Assembly: GCA_964616545.1 (NCBI GenBank)
Contig: CAZTUA010000049.1
Coordinates: 1-16,975, forward strand
Direction: 5' to 3'
DNA length: 16,975 nt
DNA from: JAQVEM01 sp964616545
Lineage (GTDB): Bacteria; Actinomycetota; Humimicrobiia; Humimicrobiales; Humimicrobiaceae
Within the stretch, counting starts at the first letter, position 1. Every line of letters begins with the position of its first letter. The notes under the pieces were generated by a model, which worked only from the letters and a program-made list of their open reading frames with translations, was not told the origin of the DNA and ran no database searches. Positions 7,754 through 15,501 of this stretch are shown here, piece by piece. The position numbers and the translations under genes were made by a program.

Positions 7754-8881
7754 ATGCTCGATAATAAAAAAATTGCACTTGTACATTACTGGCTTGTTGG
7801 AATGCGCGGTGGAGAAAAGATTGTTGAGTGCCTGTGTGAGATTTTCCCTGATATAGATATTTATACCCTTGTATACAATAAGGATAAAGTAAGCAGCATT
7901 ATAAACAGTAAAAATGTTTATACTTCTTCCATCCAGAAAAAACTATTTGCAAAAAACCACCACCATGTTTATCTGCCTTTTATGCCAGTAGCCATAGAAC
8001 AATTTGACCTCTCCGGCTATGATATCGTTATAAGCAGCGAATCAGGGATAGCAAAGGGTGTTCTAACAAAGCCTGAAACCTGCCATATCTGTTACTGCCA
8101 CACGCCAATGAGGTATCTCTGGAATATGTATTTTGATTATTTGAAGAATGAGAAAATAAGATTCCTGAAAAGAAAATTTATAGAGGCCTTTTTTAATTAC
8201 CTCAGGGTATGGGACCTTGCCACCGCTTCCAGGGTGGATTATTTTATAAGTAATTCCGATAATGTCAGAAAACGAATATTAAAATATTATAAGAGAGAAT
8301 CCAGTGTCATTTACCCCCCTGTTCCGGTAAATGAATTTAAGTTTTCTGATAAAAAAGAGGATTATTATTTAATAGTGAGCCAGTTAATATCATATAAAAG
8401 AATAGATATTGCCGTTGAAGCATTCAACAGACTGAGCAAAAAACTTGTAATAATCGGGGACGGTTCTGAGAAGAAAAAGCTGGCAAGAAAAGCCGGAAAA
8501 AATATTAAATTTTTGGGGTGGCAGAATGATAAAGTCTTAAAAGAATATTATTCAAATGCAAGGGCATTTATTTTCCCGGGAGAAGAAGATTTTGGGATTA
8601 CACCTGTGGAAGCCCAGGCAAGCGGGACTCCGGTAATAGGGTATGGTAAAGGAGGTCTGCTTGAAACAGTTATAGACGGGGTTACGGGACTGTTTTTTTA
8701 CAGACAGGACGCAGAGAGCCTGGCTGAAGCAGTTGAGAGATTTGAAAATGCGGAAGATAGCATGGATAAATATATTATAAGGGAAAATGCAAAAAGATTT
8801 GATACTGCCGTATTTGAAAATGAGCTAAAAAGCTTTATTATTGAAAAGTACAGTGACTATTGCGAAAAGTACGGACTATGA
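7754..8881 (+). CDS. Family 4 glycosyltransferase
   Basis: A 375-residue GT-B protein, cytoplasmic or membrane-associated. The N-terminal acceptor domain opens KIALVHYWLVGMRGGEK and contains CHTPMRYLWNMY, a block common in mannosyl/rhamnosyl-type GT4 enzymes. The C-terminal donor domain has VSQLISYKRID (near residue 210), VIIGDGSEKKKL, and the E-x7-E motif with Glu278 and Glu286 in EDFGITPVEAQ. It retains the stereochemistry of an NDP-sugar donor; which sugar cannot be told. GGAAAAG lies just before ATG 7754. The length is normal for the family and nothing looks broken. The stop is 44 nt before the WbaP-like gene, consistent with one operon. Its product probably extends the lipid-linked chain started by that next enzyme. 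Confidence 0.9.
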   Translation: MLDNKKIALVHYWLVGMRGGEKIVECLCEIFPDIDIYTLVYNKDKVSSIINSKNVYTSSIQKKLFAKNHHHVYLPFMPVAIEQFDLSGYDIVISSESGIAKGVLTKPETCHICYCHTPMRYLWNMYFDYLKNEKIRFLKRKFIEAFFNYLRVWDLATASRVDYFISNSDNVRKRILKYYKRESSVIYPPVPVNEFKFSDKKEDYYLIVSQLISYKRIDIAVEAFNRLSKKLVIIGDGSEKKKLARKAGKNIKFLGWQNDKVLKEYYSNARAFIFPGEEDFGITPVEAQASGTPVIGYGKGGLLETVIDGVTGLFFYRQDAESLAEAVERFENAEDSMDKYIIRENAKRFDTAVFENELKSFIIEKYSDYCEKYGL

Positions 8882-8925
8882 TGTTTTATAGCGTTTCTAA
8901 TTTATAATTAATTTTTTTTAAAGAT

Positions 8926-10371
8926 ATGGACAGGGATACCAAAAGAAGAAAAAAATATTATCTGTTATTTACACTGCTTTTTAACGATCTGTTTTTTTTA
9001 ATCCTTTCTTTTCTCGCAGCGTTTATCGCAAGATTCGGGTTTGGCCTAAGGGAGGATATAAGGCCGTTTGTATCTTATTACCTGTTATATTCTCTGTCTG
9101 GCATAGCTGTTATTTTAATATTGCTTGCTTTTAATAGAATGTACACTCAGGATAATATCCATCCAGGCATGGATACCAACACCCGGATACTTCTTATTGC
9201 TGTTCTTGGTGTGTTTGTCATTTCTACGTTAAACTTCTATATAGACAGAGATGGCTACCTTCTATCGAGAGCATGGCTTCTCTATGTTGGTCTTTTTGTT
9301 TTTATCTTTCTTGTGCTGGGAAGAGTTTTTGTAAGAAGGGTAGTAAATTTAATATTTACAAGGCTTGGTATTAGAAGAAATATGATTATTGTCGGGGTAA
9401 ACGAAGAGAGCAACAGGATTGCGGCCACTTTTAACAAGGTAGAGCTTGATAATGCAAATATTGCGGGCTTTGTTGACAGCAGGAAAAGGCTTGAAACGAA
9501 AGAGGGCCCGATTAAGAAGTTTAAGGATTTTAAGGTTCTCGGCACTCTTGATAATATCAGGGAATACCTAAAAAAATATAATATTGATACGATTGTAATC
9601 TCATCTCCTGACCTGAAATACGATGAAATACAAAAGTTTCTTGAAAGCATAAAAGAATTTAACCTGGAAATTTTAATGTCGCCATCGTTATTTGAATTCT
9701 CTGTTTCAAGAATGAGGATGTTTGATTATGGCGGCATTCCTCTTATACAGATAACACGTACCACTCAGGACTGGAAGATAAAGGTAACCAAGTTTATTAT
9801 AGATTACACTCTGGGGATACCGATATTTTTATTTTTTATAATTCTGTATCCAGTAGTGGCACTGGCAATCAAACTGGATTCCGAGGGCCCGGTTCTTTAT
9901 GGGCAGAAAAGGTATGGAGAAAATTTTAAGAGAATTAAAATTTATAAATTCAGGACAATGATAAAGGATGCGGACAACCGTAAAGAAATAATAAGCAAGC
10001 TGTATGATAAAAAAAGCGGTTTTAAAATAAAGGACGACCCGAGGATAACAAGAGTGGGAAAGTTCTTAAGGAAAACTTCGCTTGATGAATTCCCCCAGAT
10101 AATAAATGTGCTTAAAGGAGAGCTGAGTATAGTAGGGCCAAGGGCTCTGGTCATAAATGAAGGTGACCAGCTTGAAGAGTGGGAGAAAAAGAGGATGACC
10201 GTAAAACAGGGGATTACCGGTTTGTGGCAGATAAGCGGAAGGAGCGACCTTAGTTATGAAGAAAGAATGAAGCTGGATTTGTTTTATATACATAACTGGT
10301 CGCTATGGCTGGAACTTAAAATTATCTTTTTTACGTTTTTAAGGGTTTTATTTAGAAAGGGAGCATATTAA
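8926..10371 (+). CDS. Polyprenyl-phosphate hexose-1-phosphate transferase (WbaP-type, PHPT)
   Basis: A 481-residue initiating enzyme. Four hydrophobic helices fill residues ~12-140, followed by a CoA-binding-like Rossmann domain (~145-260), a re-entrant hydrophobic helix (~290-318) and the C-terminal bacterial sugar transferase domain. Diagnostic blocks are IYKFRTM, KTSLDEFPQ with the catalytic Asp387-Glu388 pair, GELSIVGPRALV, and KQGITGLWQISGRS. The full length and five-helix layout match WbaP/WsaP/CpsE rather than the short PglC/WecP forms. It moves a sugar-1-phosphate (often Gal or Glc) from a UDP-sugar to undecaprenyl phosphate at the inner membrane, starting glycan assembly. The sugar is not predictable. 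It sits between a GT4 gene and the Wzy_C gene, as in many glycan operons. Confidence 0.93.
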   Translation: MDRDTKRRKKYYLLFTLLFNDLFFLILSFLAAFIARFGFGLREDIRPFVSYYLLYSLSGIAVILILLAFNRMYTQDNIHPGMDTNTRILLIAVLGVFVISTLNFYIDRDGYLLSRAWLLYVGLFVFIFLVLGRVFVRRVVNLIFTRLGIRRNMIIVGVNEESNRIAATFNKVELDNANIAGFVDSRKRLETKEGPIKKFKDFKVLGTLDNIREYLKKYNIDTIVISSPDLKYDEIQKFLESIKEFNLEILMSPSLFEFSVSRMRMFDYGGIPLIQITRTTQDWKIKVTKFIIDYTLGIPIFLFFIILYPVVALAIKLDSEGPVLYGQKRYGENFKRIKIYKFRTMIKDADNRKEIISKLYDKKSGFKIKDDPRITRVGKFLRKTSLDEFPQIINVLKGELSIVGPRALVINEGDQLEEWEKKRMTVKQGITGLWQISGRSDLSYEERMKLDLFYIHNWSLWLELKIIFFTFLRVLFRKGAY

Positions 10372-10394
10372 TAATTTTAAACACTGTGCTGCCG

Positions 10395-10400
10395 TATAAT
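10395..10400 (+). promoter_or_regulatory. Isolated -10-like TATAAT before the Wzy_C gene
   Basis: A perfect TATAAT lies in the 62-nt gap before ATG 10434, but the -35 position (17 bp upstream, TAATTT) does not match. Possible weak internal promoter; chance is quite likely in this AT-rich DNA. Confidence 0.22.
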
Positions 10401-10433
10401 TTATGAATATATGAGTTGTAAAGCAATAACGTA

Positions 10434-12728
10434 ATGTTAAAAGAAAACAGATGTCTTATTCATAATTCCATTAAAAACTTCCTTATTTTTACTGCATTTT
10501 TTCTTGTCCTGTATTTTTACCAGAAAACAATTAGATTTGACAGGTTATATGTACTTGTAATTGCCCAGTCAATAGTGCTTGTGATATACCTGATTTCTAT
10601 ATATAGAATAAAGATAGGTTTTTATATATTTATATTTCTTATCCCCCTTTTAAGCACGCTCTCAAATATGTACGGGATCAGGCGCATGAATATAATTTTC
10701 CTCTTCTTTCTTTCTCTTTTTCTGGGCTTTATGGTGAACCGTTTTGAATCAGAGGAGGGTTTTATTTACGAGACGGAGCTTGCAAGGCCGGTTTTTATTT
10801 TTCTTTTAATACTTGCGCTGTCAACTGTTATTACAATATTCAGGTACTCCAATTTTTACCCTTTTATAACAACAAAGTTCCATAATTTAACGGTTAATTT
10901 TACGGGGCATGATTCGATCGGAGCCATTCTATGGACGCTGAAATACTTTTTTTATTATATAGCCGGATTTGCCCTGCTTTTTATTATCTTTAACATAATA
11001 AAAACCCGCAGGGATTTTATTATATCCCTGATAATCTTACTGTCAACCTGTCCTATTGTGATGGCTGTTGGCTTTTACCAGAAATTTATCAATCCCCGTT
11101 TTGGTACAAACACTTTCTGGCTGGAGGCAGGAAGGATAAACTCCACCTTTACTGACCCGAATGCTCTGGGGGGCTATATTATTATTCTTTTCCCTCTGCT
11201 TGTCTCGCTTATCATATATTTTAATAAATGGTATCTGAAGATTGCTGCCGGACTTTTTCTGGCAATGTTTATATATTTTAGTTTTTTGTGCGGTTCCAGA
11301 AGCGCCTTTACTGCAATTATTATTGCTTCTGGTTTATTTATAATCGTAGGACTTTCAATTGCTTTAAGGTATTTTTTAAAAAAGAAAATAAAAAGACCCG
11401 ACAAGAGTGCTCTGCTCTCGGCAGGAATAATCCTGCTGCTTTTGATAGTAGTCTCTTCATCGCTTCTGGGAATTCTTGCAAAAACAGGAATACTTGAAAA
11501 TATTGATGAATTTGAAGGAACAGGAATAATACTGGCTGACAGGGTAATTGAAACAATTAGGGATTTTTATACAGCGCTTAAAACTGAGGGCTTCCGCAGG
11601 GCATATATAGATATATCCTCCGGCAGGGAAATACTGTGGAGGCAGGCTTATTATATGTTTAAGGACCACCCTGTATCAGGTGTGGGACAGGCTGCTTATT
11701 TTATTGAACTGTCGGATTACCACAGAAGATACCACAGAGGGTTTCATATACTCGATTTTACAGGCAATTATTATCTCCAGATATTATCAGAACTTGGCCT
11801 TGTTGGTATTATTCTTGTTTTATTTATATTTTTTCTTATTGCAAAAAAACCGGTCAGGTATCTTTTAAGTAAAAATAGAAATAGAAAGCTCAAGAAGGAA
11901 GACTGGCTTTTTGCCGGGTTTGCCATTTCCTTTTTTGTCATGCTGGCTGCACTCTTTTTTGGTCCGCACACCAATTTTATAGAAGTACAGTTTCTATTCT
12001 GGCTTGCGATAGGCCTTATGCTTGCATATATAAATATCAGCTCCGGGGGTAAAATTGCGCCGGAGGCAGCCGGATACAATTCAGCAGACGATGCGGCAGA
12101 GCCTGATACAGGCTCAGGTTCAGTGGTTAAACAGCAGGAAACAAAGACCGGTACCAGTTCTATTGATGCCAGTTCAGAAGATAACACCCCGCGTGCAGGT
12201 CTAAATAAGTATCTCTGCACGGGCAGTTTCAGGAAGATAGAGTTTGATTTAATTTCAAAAATTATTCTTATTCTTATAATTATTGTATTTGGAATTACAC
12301 TGCTTATAAGCTCTGCAACGGATCTTTCGATAAATATAAAGCAAACTCTTTACAAATGGGAAAATTACTATGGTTTTTATAATGAAGAAGTTATAGATGG
12401 CCAGGAGATAAGATGGACATCGATCGATGCAATAGAGGTGATGAATAAAAAGGGAGAAAAGCTTATTGTACCCGTAAGGGATGCCGATCCGGTGGAGCAC
12501 AGGCTGCCGCTCTTTATAAGGTTTTATATAAATAACAGACTGGTAAAAGTTATAAAGATTGACGATAGAAAGTGGCATGATATAGAGATAGACCTGTCAT
12601 GGTATAAGGATGAGCGATTTACATTTACCATGGCCTGCAGCAGAAGCTGGGTTCCAAAAGAGTGGGGGCTTTCTATGGACTCAAGAGAGCTGGGAGTTAT
12701 AACGGGTAAATTTAAATTTTTGAATTGA
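10434..12728 (+). CDS. Wzy_C-family membrane protein (O-antigen ligase/polymerase/oligosaccharyltransferase) with C-terminal soluble domain
   Basis: A 764-residue protein. Residues ~15-535 are a multi-helix membrane region with the Wzy_C pattern: INSTFTDPNALGG, CGSRSAF, SGREILW (Arg398) in the large periplasmic loop, DHPVSGVG (His412), and ILSELGLVG before a helix. The family transfers or polymerises polyprenyl-PP-linked glycans on the outer face (WaaL, Wzy, or protein-glycosylating WsaB/PglL types). Residues ~536-600 are a hydrophilic Ser/Thr/Asp/Glu-rich linker. A single helix (~608-627) follows, then ~137 residues rich in beta-strand-like sequence ending near LSMDSRELGVI. This tail is not part of the core fold. 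The protein is much longer than the ~400-residue WaaL/Wzy norm, nearer to S-layer oligosaccharyltransferases. No clear RBS precedes ATG 10434. Confidence 0.85.
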   Translation: MLKENRCLIHNSIKNFLIFTAFFLVLYFYQKTIRFDRLYVLVIAQSIVLVIYLISIYRIKIGFYIFIFLIPLLSTLSNMYGIRRMNIIFLFFLSLFLGFMVNRFESEEGFIYETELARPVFIFLLILALSTVITIFRYSNFYPFITTKFHNLTVNFTGHDSIGAILWTLKYFFYYIAGFALLFIIFNIIKTRRDFIISLIILLSTCPIVMAVGFYQKFINPRFGTNTFWLEAGRINSTFTDPNALGGYIIILFPLLVSLIIYFNKWYLKIAAGLFLAMFIYFSFLCGSRSAFTAIIIASGLFIIVGLSIALRYFLKKKIKRPDKSALLSAGIILLLLIVVSSSLLGILAKTGILENIDEFEGTGIILADRVIETIRDFYTALKTEGFRRAYIDISSGREILWRQAYYMFKDHPVSGVGQAAYFIELSDYHRRYHRGFHILDFTGNYYLQILSELGLVGIILVLFIFFLIAKKPVRYLLSKNRNRKLKKEDWLFAGFAISFFVMLAALFFGPHTNFIEVQFLFWLAIGLMLAYINISSGGKIAPEAAGYNSADDAAEPDTGSGSVVKQQETKTGTSSIDASSEDNTPRAGLNKYLCTGSFRKIEFDLISKIILILIIIVFGITLLISSATDLSINIKQTLYKWENYYGFYNEEVIDGQEIRWTSIDAIEVMNKKGEKLIVPVRDADPVEHRLPLFIRFYINNRLVKVIKIDDRKWHDIEIDLSWYKDERFTFTMACSRSWVPKEWGLSMDSRELGVITGKFKFLN

Positions 12729-12735
12729 GATAATT

Positions 12736-12761
12736 TTGCCGGCATGGAAAGATTCCGGCAA
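12736..12761 (+). terminator. Terminator-like hairpin after the Wzy_C gene
   Basis: TTGCCGG (12736-12742) pairs exactly with CCGGCAA (12755-12761) around a 12-nt loop, 8 nt after the stop codon. Only a short TTTA follows, so it may terminate weakly or only attenuate. It separates the assembly genes from the exporter pair. Confidence 0.5.
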
Positions 12762-12834
12762 TTTAATCTGGTTTTACTTAATAGGGTAAAAGTATGGAAA
12801 AAGTTTTTATAATTTTTTTTTGATTCATTAATGT

Positions 12835-12840
12835 TATAAT
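12835..12840 (+). promoter_or_regulatory. Possible -10 element for the wzm-wzt pair
   Basis: TATAAT at 12835-12840 is 46 nt upstream of ATG 12887, and a second TATAAT lies at 12808-12813. The -35 positions are T-rich and do not match consensus. The hairpin just upstream makes a separate promoter here plausible but unproven. Confidence 0.3.
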
Positions 12841-12886
12841 AATCGCTAATTTTTAACGGATAAATTTAGGCGGGATGTAATTTATA

Positions 12887-13681
12887 ATGTTTTCAGGCAT
12901 TAAAACATTATTTTCTTACCGGGAGCTTCTTTTTAGTCTTACAAAGAAGGAGCTAAAGGTAAAATACAGGGGTTCGGCGCTCGGGTTTTTCTGGTCACTG
13001 CTGAACCCGATTTTAACCATGCTTGTTTACTCCTTTGTATTTTCAATCGTCCTTCGGGGCGGAATAGAGCAGTTTGCAATTTTTCTAATCTGTGCTCTGC
13101 TGCCTTTTAACTTCCTGTCAAATTCCGTAAATTATGGAGCAGGCAGCATAATCGGGAACAGCAATCTCGTAAATAAAATTTATTTCCCGAGGGAGATTAT
13201 ACCGCTATCTATCGTGCTTGCCAATCTTGTTAATTTCTTTTTTGAGCTAATAGCGCTTTTTATCGTACTCGGGATTATGGGTTATAAATTTTATCTCTAT
13301 CTTTATATTCTGCCTGTGGTGATATTCATACAGTTTTTTCTTGTTGTGGGCATGACTCTTCTGGTTTCTGCTTTAAATGTTTTTTTCAGGGACCTGCAGC
13401 ACCTTATAACAATTGTTATGATGGTGTGGTTCTTTGGAACACCAATAATTTACCCGCTGAGCATGGTCCCGGAAAAGTACCAGTTTTTTATAAAACTAAA
13501 TCCAATGACAGTTTATTCGGCTTACTACCGGAATATTTTTTATTATGTAAAATATCCGGAAGGTGCGGGTTTTCCGTCTCTAACAGAGACTCTGATTGCC
13601 CTTGGGATCACCCTGCTGATATTTTTTACAGGATATTTTGTATTTAGAAAACTTGAGTACCGTTTTGCAGAGGAGATTTAG
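12887..13681 (+). CDS. wzm: ABC-2 type polysaccharide exporter, permease subunit
   Basis: A 264-residue membrane protein of the usual Wzm/TagG size. The N-terminal amphipathic stretch ends in LTKKELKVKYRGSALGFFWSLL, a strongly conserved block of polysaccharide ABC-2 permeases. About six hydrophobic helices follow. Other marks are NLVNKIYFPREIIPLS (the cytoplasmic coupling region after helix 2), NVFFRDLQHL, and FGTPIIYPLSMVPEKY near the C-terminal helices. With Wzt it forms the inner-membrane channel that exports a lipid-linked polymer. The Wzt gene follows after 34 nt, so the two are one transcription unit. A purine-rich AGGCGGGA about 14 nt before ATG 12887 is a poor RBS by spacing. Teichoic-acid permease (TagG) is the nearest alternative. 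Confidence 0.93.
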   Translation: MFSGIKTLFSYRELLFSLTKKELKVKYRGSALGFFWSLLNPILTMLVYSFVFSIVLRGGIEQFAIFLICALLPFNFLSNSVNYGAGSIIGNSNLVNKIYFPREIIPLSIVLANLVNFFFELIALFIVLGIMGYKFYLYLYILPVVIFIQFFLVVGMTLLVSALNVFFRDLQHLITIVMMVWFFGTPIIYPLSMVPEKYQFFIKLNPMTVYSAYYRNIFYYVKYPEGAGFPSLTETLIALGITLLIFFTGYFVFRKLEYRFAEEI

Positions 13682-13715
13682 AAGAGGACTGGATTATTAA
13701 GGAAAGTTTTAATAT

Positions 13716-15068
13716 ATGAAAAAAATAGCTAAAAATTACAGAGAAGAGAGGATAAGAAACTCCGGTAATGATACGGCCGTGGAAGTTAATTCGGTATCGA
13801 AAAGATACAGGATTTACCATGAGAAAAATCCGAGTCTGAAGCAGACAGTACTTACCCTGAAGCGCACAACCTACGAGGAGTTTCTTGCCCTTGACAACGT
13901 CTCATTTTCAGTAAAGCACGGGGAGACCTGCGGCATTATAGGGCCCAATGGTTCGGGCAAAAGCACACTGCTTAAACTTCTGGCAAAGATTATCCGCCCG
14001 ACCTCGGGGAAGGTGGTTATAAACGGCCCTCTCTCGGCACTTCTGGAGCTGGGAGCCGGTTTTCATCCGGATCTAACCGGAAGGGAAAACATTTATATAA
14101 ATGCGGCTATCCTCGGGATGAAAAAAAGGGATGTGGATGCAAAGCTAAAAGATATCATTGAATTCTCGGGGCTCGAGCGCTTTATAGATACGCCGGTAAA
14201 AAATTATTCTTCGGGAATGTATATGAGGCTCGGTTTTTCAGTGGCCGTCAATGTAAATCCCGATATCCTGCTTGTGGATGAAGTTCTGGCTGTGGGAGAT
14301 CAGTCATTCCAGGCAAAATGCTATAAGGTTATATATGATTTTATGAAGCAGGGGAAGACAATCATCATAGTATCCCATGACCTTGAAACCATTTCCGACC
14401 TGTGCAGCAGGGTAATCTTCTTAAAGGACGGAAAAATAATAGATATGGGAAAACCCCTTGATATTGTATCAAAGTACCGTGCCTATATTGAAGAGGTGGA
14501 GAAAAAAAGGATTATTGAGCAGCAGAGGGCCGAGAGGAAGAAAATTTTTAAAACGGTAATCGAAGGCAACCGAAAGGTTATTGACGGAGAAGAGATAGGG
14601 AGGCTGTCCCATTTGAGTATCGACGGCGAGACCATAAACAGGTTCGGTTCCGGAGACGCTGAAATTACGGGTATAAGCCTTCTGGACAGGAGCAGTGGTG
14701 AAATAAGTTACTGTAAATACGGCGATAGCGTAAAAATAACATACCGCGTGCTGTTTAAGAAAAAAGTTGAGGAACCGATATTTGGTTTCAGGATAACTGA
14801 CTACAGGGGAAATATTATTTACGGCACCAACACGAGGCTCAAAAAAATTAAGACCGGAGATTTTGATAAGGGTGATGAAGTATCGGTTACTTTTTCATTT
14901 AGAATAAATTTAATTGGCGGGGAGTATTCTGTATCCCCGGCAGTCGGCTACAATGATAATAAAACCTACTGCGACTGGGTAAATGATATGCTTACCTTAA
15001 ATGTGATCCACAGGAATATAGCTGAAGGCCTGGCAGACCTTGACCCGGAAATAAGCATAGAAAAATAA
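13716..15068 (+). CDS. wzt: ABC-2 polysaccharide exporter ATPase with C-terminal glycan-binding domain
   Basis: A 450-residue protein. The ATPase domain (residues ~20-265) has Walker A GPNGSGKST at 76-84, signature SSGM at 165-168, Walker B LLVDE with Asp188/Glu189, and H-loop His221. The LLELGAGFHPDLTGRENIY block is typical of Wzt/TagH. After a charged helical linker (~250-290), residues ~305-445 form a Wzt_C-like beta-sandwich, starting near INRFGSGDAEITGI and including GGEYSVSPAVGY. In E. coli O8/O9a such domains recognise the finished chain end and make export glycan-specific. Here that implies a recognised terminal residue on the exported glycan. AAGGAAAG lies upstream of ATG 13716 at slightly long spacing. 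The gene looks richer in G+C than the 6131-7606 gene by eye. Confidence 0.94.
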   Translation: MKKIAKNYREERIRNSGNDTAVEVNSVSKRYRIYHEKNPSLKQTVLTLKRTTYEEFLALDNVSFSVKHGETCGIIGPNGSGKSTLLKLLAKIIRPTSGKVVINGPLSALLELGAGFHPDLTGRENIYINAAILGMKKRDVDAKLKDIIEFSGLERFIDTPVKNYSSGMYMRLGFSVAVNVNPDILLVDEVLAVGDQSFQAKCYKVIYDFMKQGKTIIIVSHDLETISDLCSRVIFLKDGKIIDMGKPLDIVSKYRAYIEEVEKKRIIEQQRAERKKIFKTVIEGNRKVIDGEEIGRLSHLSIDGETINRFGSGDAEITGISLLDRSSGEISYCKYGDSVKITYRVLFKKKVEEPIFGFRITDYRGNIIYGTNTRLKKIKTGDFDKGDEVSVTFSFRINLIGGEYSVSPAVGYNDNKTYCDWVNDMLTLNVIHRNIAEGLADLDPEISIEK

Positions 15069-15090
15069 TTTTTTAATTAAGCCAGTAAGT

Positions 15091-15180
15091 TTAAAGATTT
15101 ATTTTTTTAAACTGCATCTTTCCAGTTTTTACATCAAACCAGGCCTTGCAAACTTCTGATTTAAGCTCTTCTTTTTTCCA
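15091..15180 (-). other. Possible +1-frame C-terminal extension of the small membrane protein
   Basis: Read on the - strand from 15180, this stretch is open for 29 codons to TAA at 15093-15091. It has a TGA directly before it and no start of its own. It overlaps the A6 run at the end of the 54-aa gene. Removing one A, or a +1 slip there, would join residues 1-51 to a charged tail ending KTGKMQFKKINL, about 77 residues in all. Content such as CKAWFDVKTGK looks protein-like. Either a sequence or mutational indel, slippage, or chance could explain it. Confidence 0.35.
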
Positions 15181-15325
15181 TCAGGCTCAGAATGAAAATT
15201 AGTATGCCTGCAACTATTAAAATAATAGCCAGCAGCAGTGACGGCATCGGAATTGCGGGAATTAATGCAAGTATTCCCAGAATAGCAAGAATAATTCCAG
15301 CAATCATGAGTACGAGATTACGCAT
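15161..15325 (-). CDS. Small two-helix membrane protein, 54 aa
   Basis: A short - strand gene starting ATG at 15325-15323, with GGGAGGT four nt upstream and a stop TAA at 15161-15163. Two hydrophobic helices (about residues 4-22 and 30-48) are joined by a Pro-rich turn, IPAIPMPS, at 22-29. The end is basic (EKRRA), which would keep both ends on the cytoplasmic side by the positive-inside rule. I do not recognise a family. The promoter at 15361-15389 and strong RBS support a real gene. It is divergent from the TetR gene and shares its control region, so TetR control of this gene is a reasonable inference. A run of six A near the end gives access to another open frame (see 15091-15180). Confidence 0.72.
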   Translation of the reverse strand: MRNLVLMIAGIILAILGILALIPAIPMPSLLLAIILIVAGILIFILSLMEKRRA

Positions 15326-15360
15326 AATACCTCCCTTATTTTAAGATAATAATAAATACA

Positions 15361-15389
15361 ATCTTAAAGTATGTATTAAATTTTATCAA
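15361..15389 (-). promoter_or_regulatory. Sigma70-type promoter for the small membrane protein
   Basis: On the - strand, TTGATA (15389-15384, 5 of 6) and TAAGAT (15366-15361, 4 of 6) are separated by 17 bp. Transcription would start near 15354, about 30 nt before the ATG at 15325, with the RBS between. Confidence 0.5.
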
Positions 15390-15412
15390 GAGAAAAATTA
15401 ATTTCTTTTTTT

Positions 15413-15433
15413 AGTGATCACTTGGTGAATACT
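15413..15433. promoter_or_regulatory. Candidate TetR-family operator
   Basis: Half-sites AGTGATCAC (15413-15421) and GTGAATACT (15425-15433) around a 3-bp centre pair at 7 of 9 positions. The left part also contains the perfect 10-bp palindrome AGTGATCACT (15413-15422). The site covers the -35 region of the TetR promoter and sits 24 bp upstream of the divergent -35, a classic layout for autorepression and possible co-control of the small membrane gene. Confidence 0.55.
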
Positions 15434-15451
15434 CTTTAAATTTTATATAAT
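15422..15451 (+). promoter_or_regulatory. Promoter for the TetR gene
   Basis: TATAAT at 15446-15451 (6 of 6) follows TTGGTG at 15422-15427 (TTG conserved) with an 18-bp spacer. The -35 lies inside the candidate operator. Predicted leader is about 40 nt before ATG 15502. Confidence 0.5.
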
Positions 15452-15501
15452 ATAAAATGTTAATCAGCATAATTTAATATAATTAAATACAGGAAATCAC
15501 A

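Noticed and set aside
8903..8908. TATAAT before the WbaP-like gene
   Set aside because: No -35 at any allowed distance; AT-rich gap of 44 nt within a likely operon.
11771..12220. 149-codon open frame on the - strand inside the Wzy_C gene
   Set aside because: Shadow of the sense gene; no family pattern and no RBS.
12875..12880. ATG-TAA start-stop pair after a GGCGGG stretch upstream of wzm, as a minimal regulatory ORF
   Set aside because: Can arise by chance, and nothing else supports a regulatory role.
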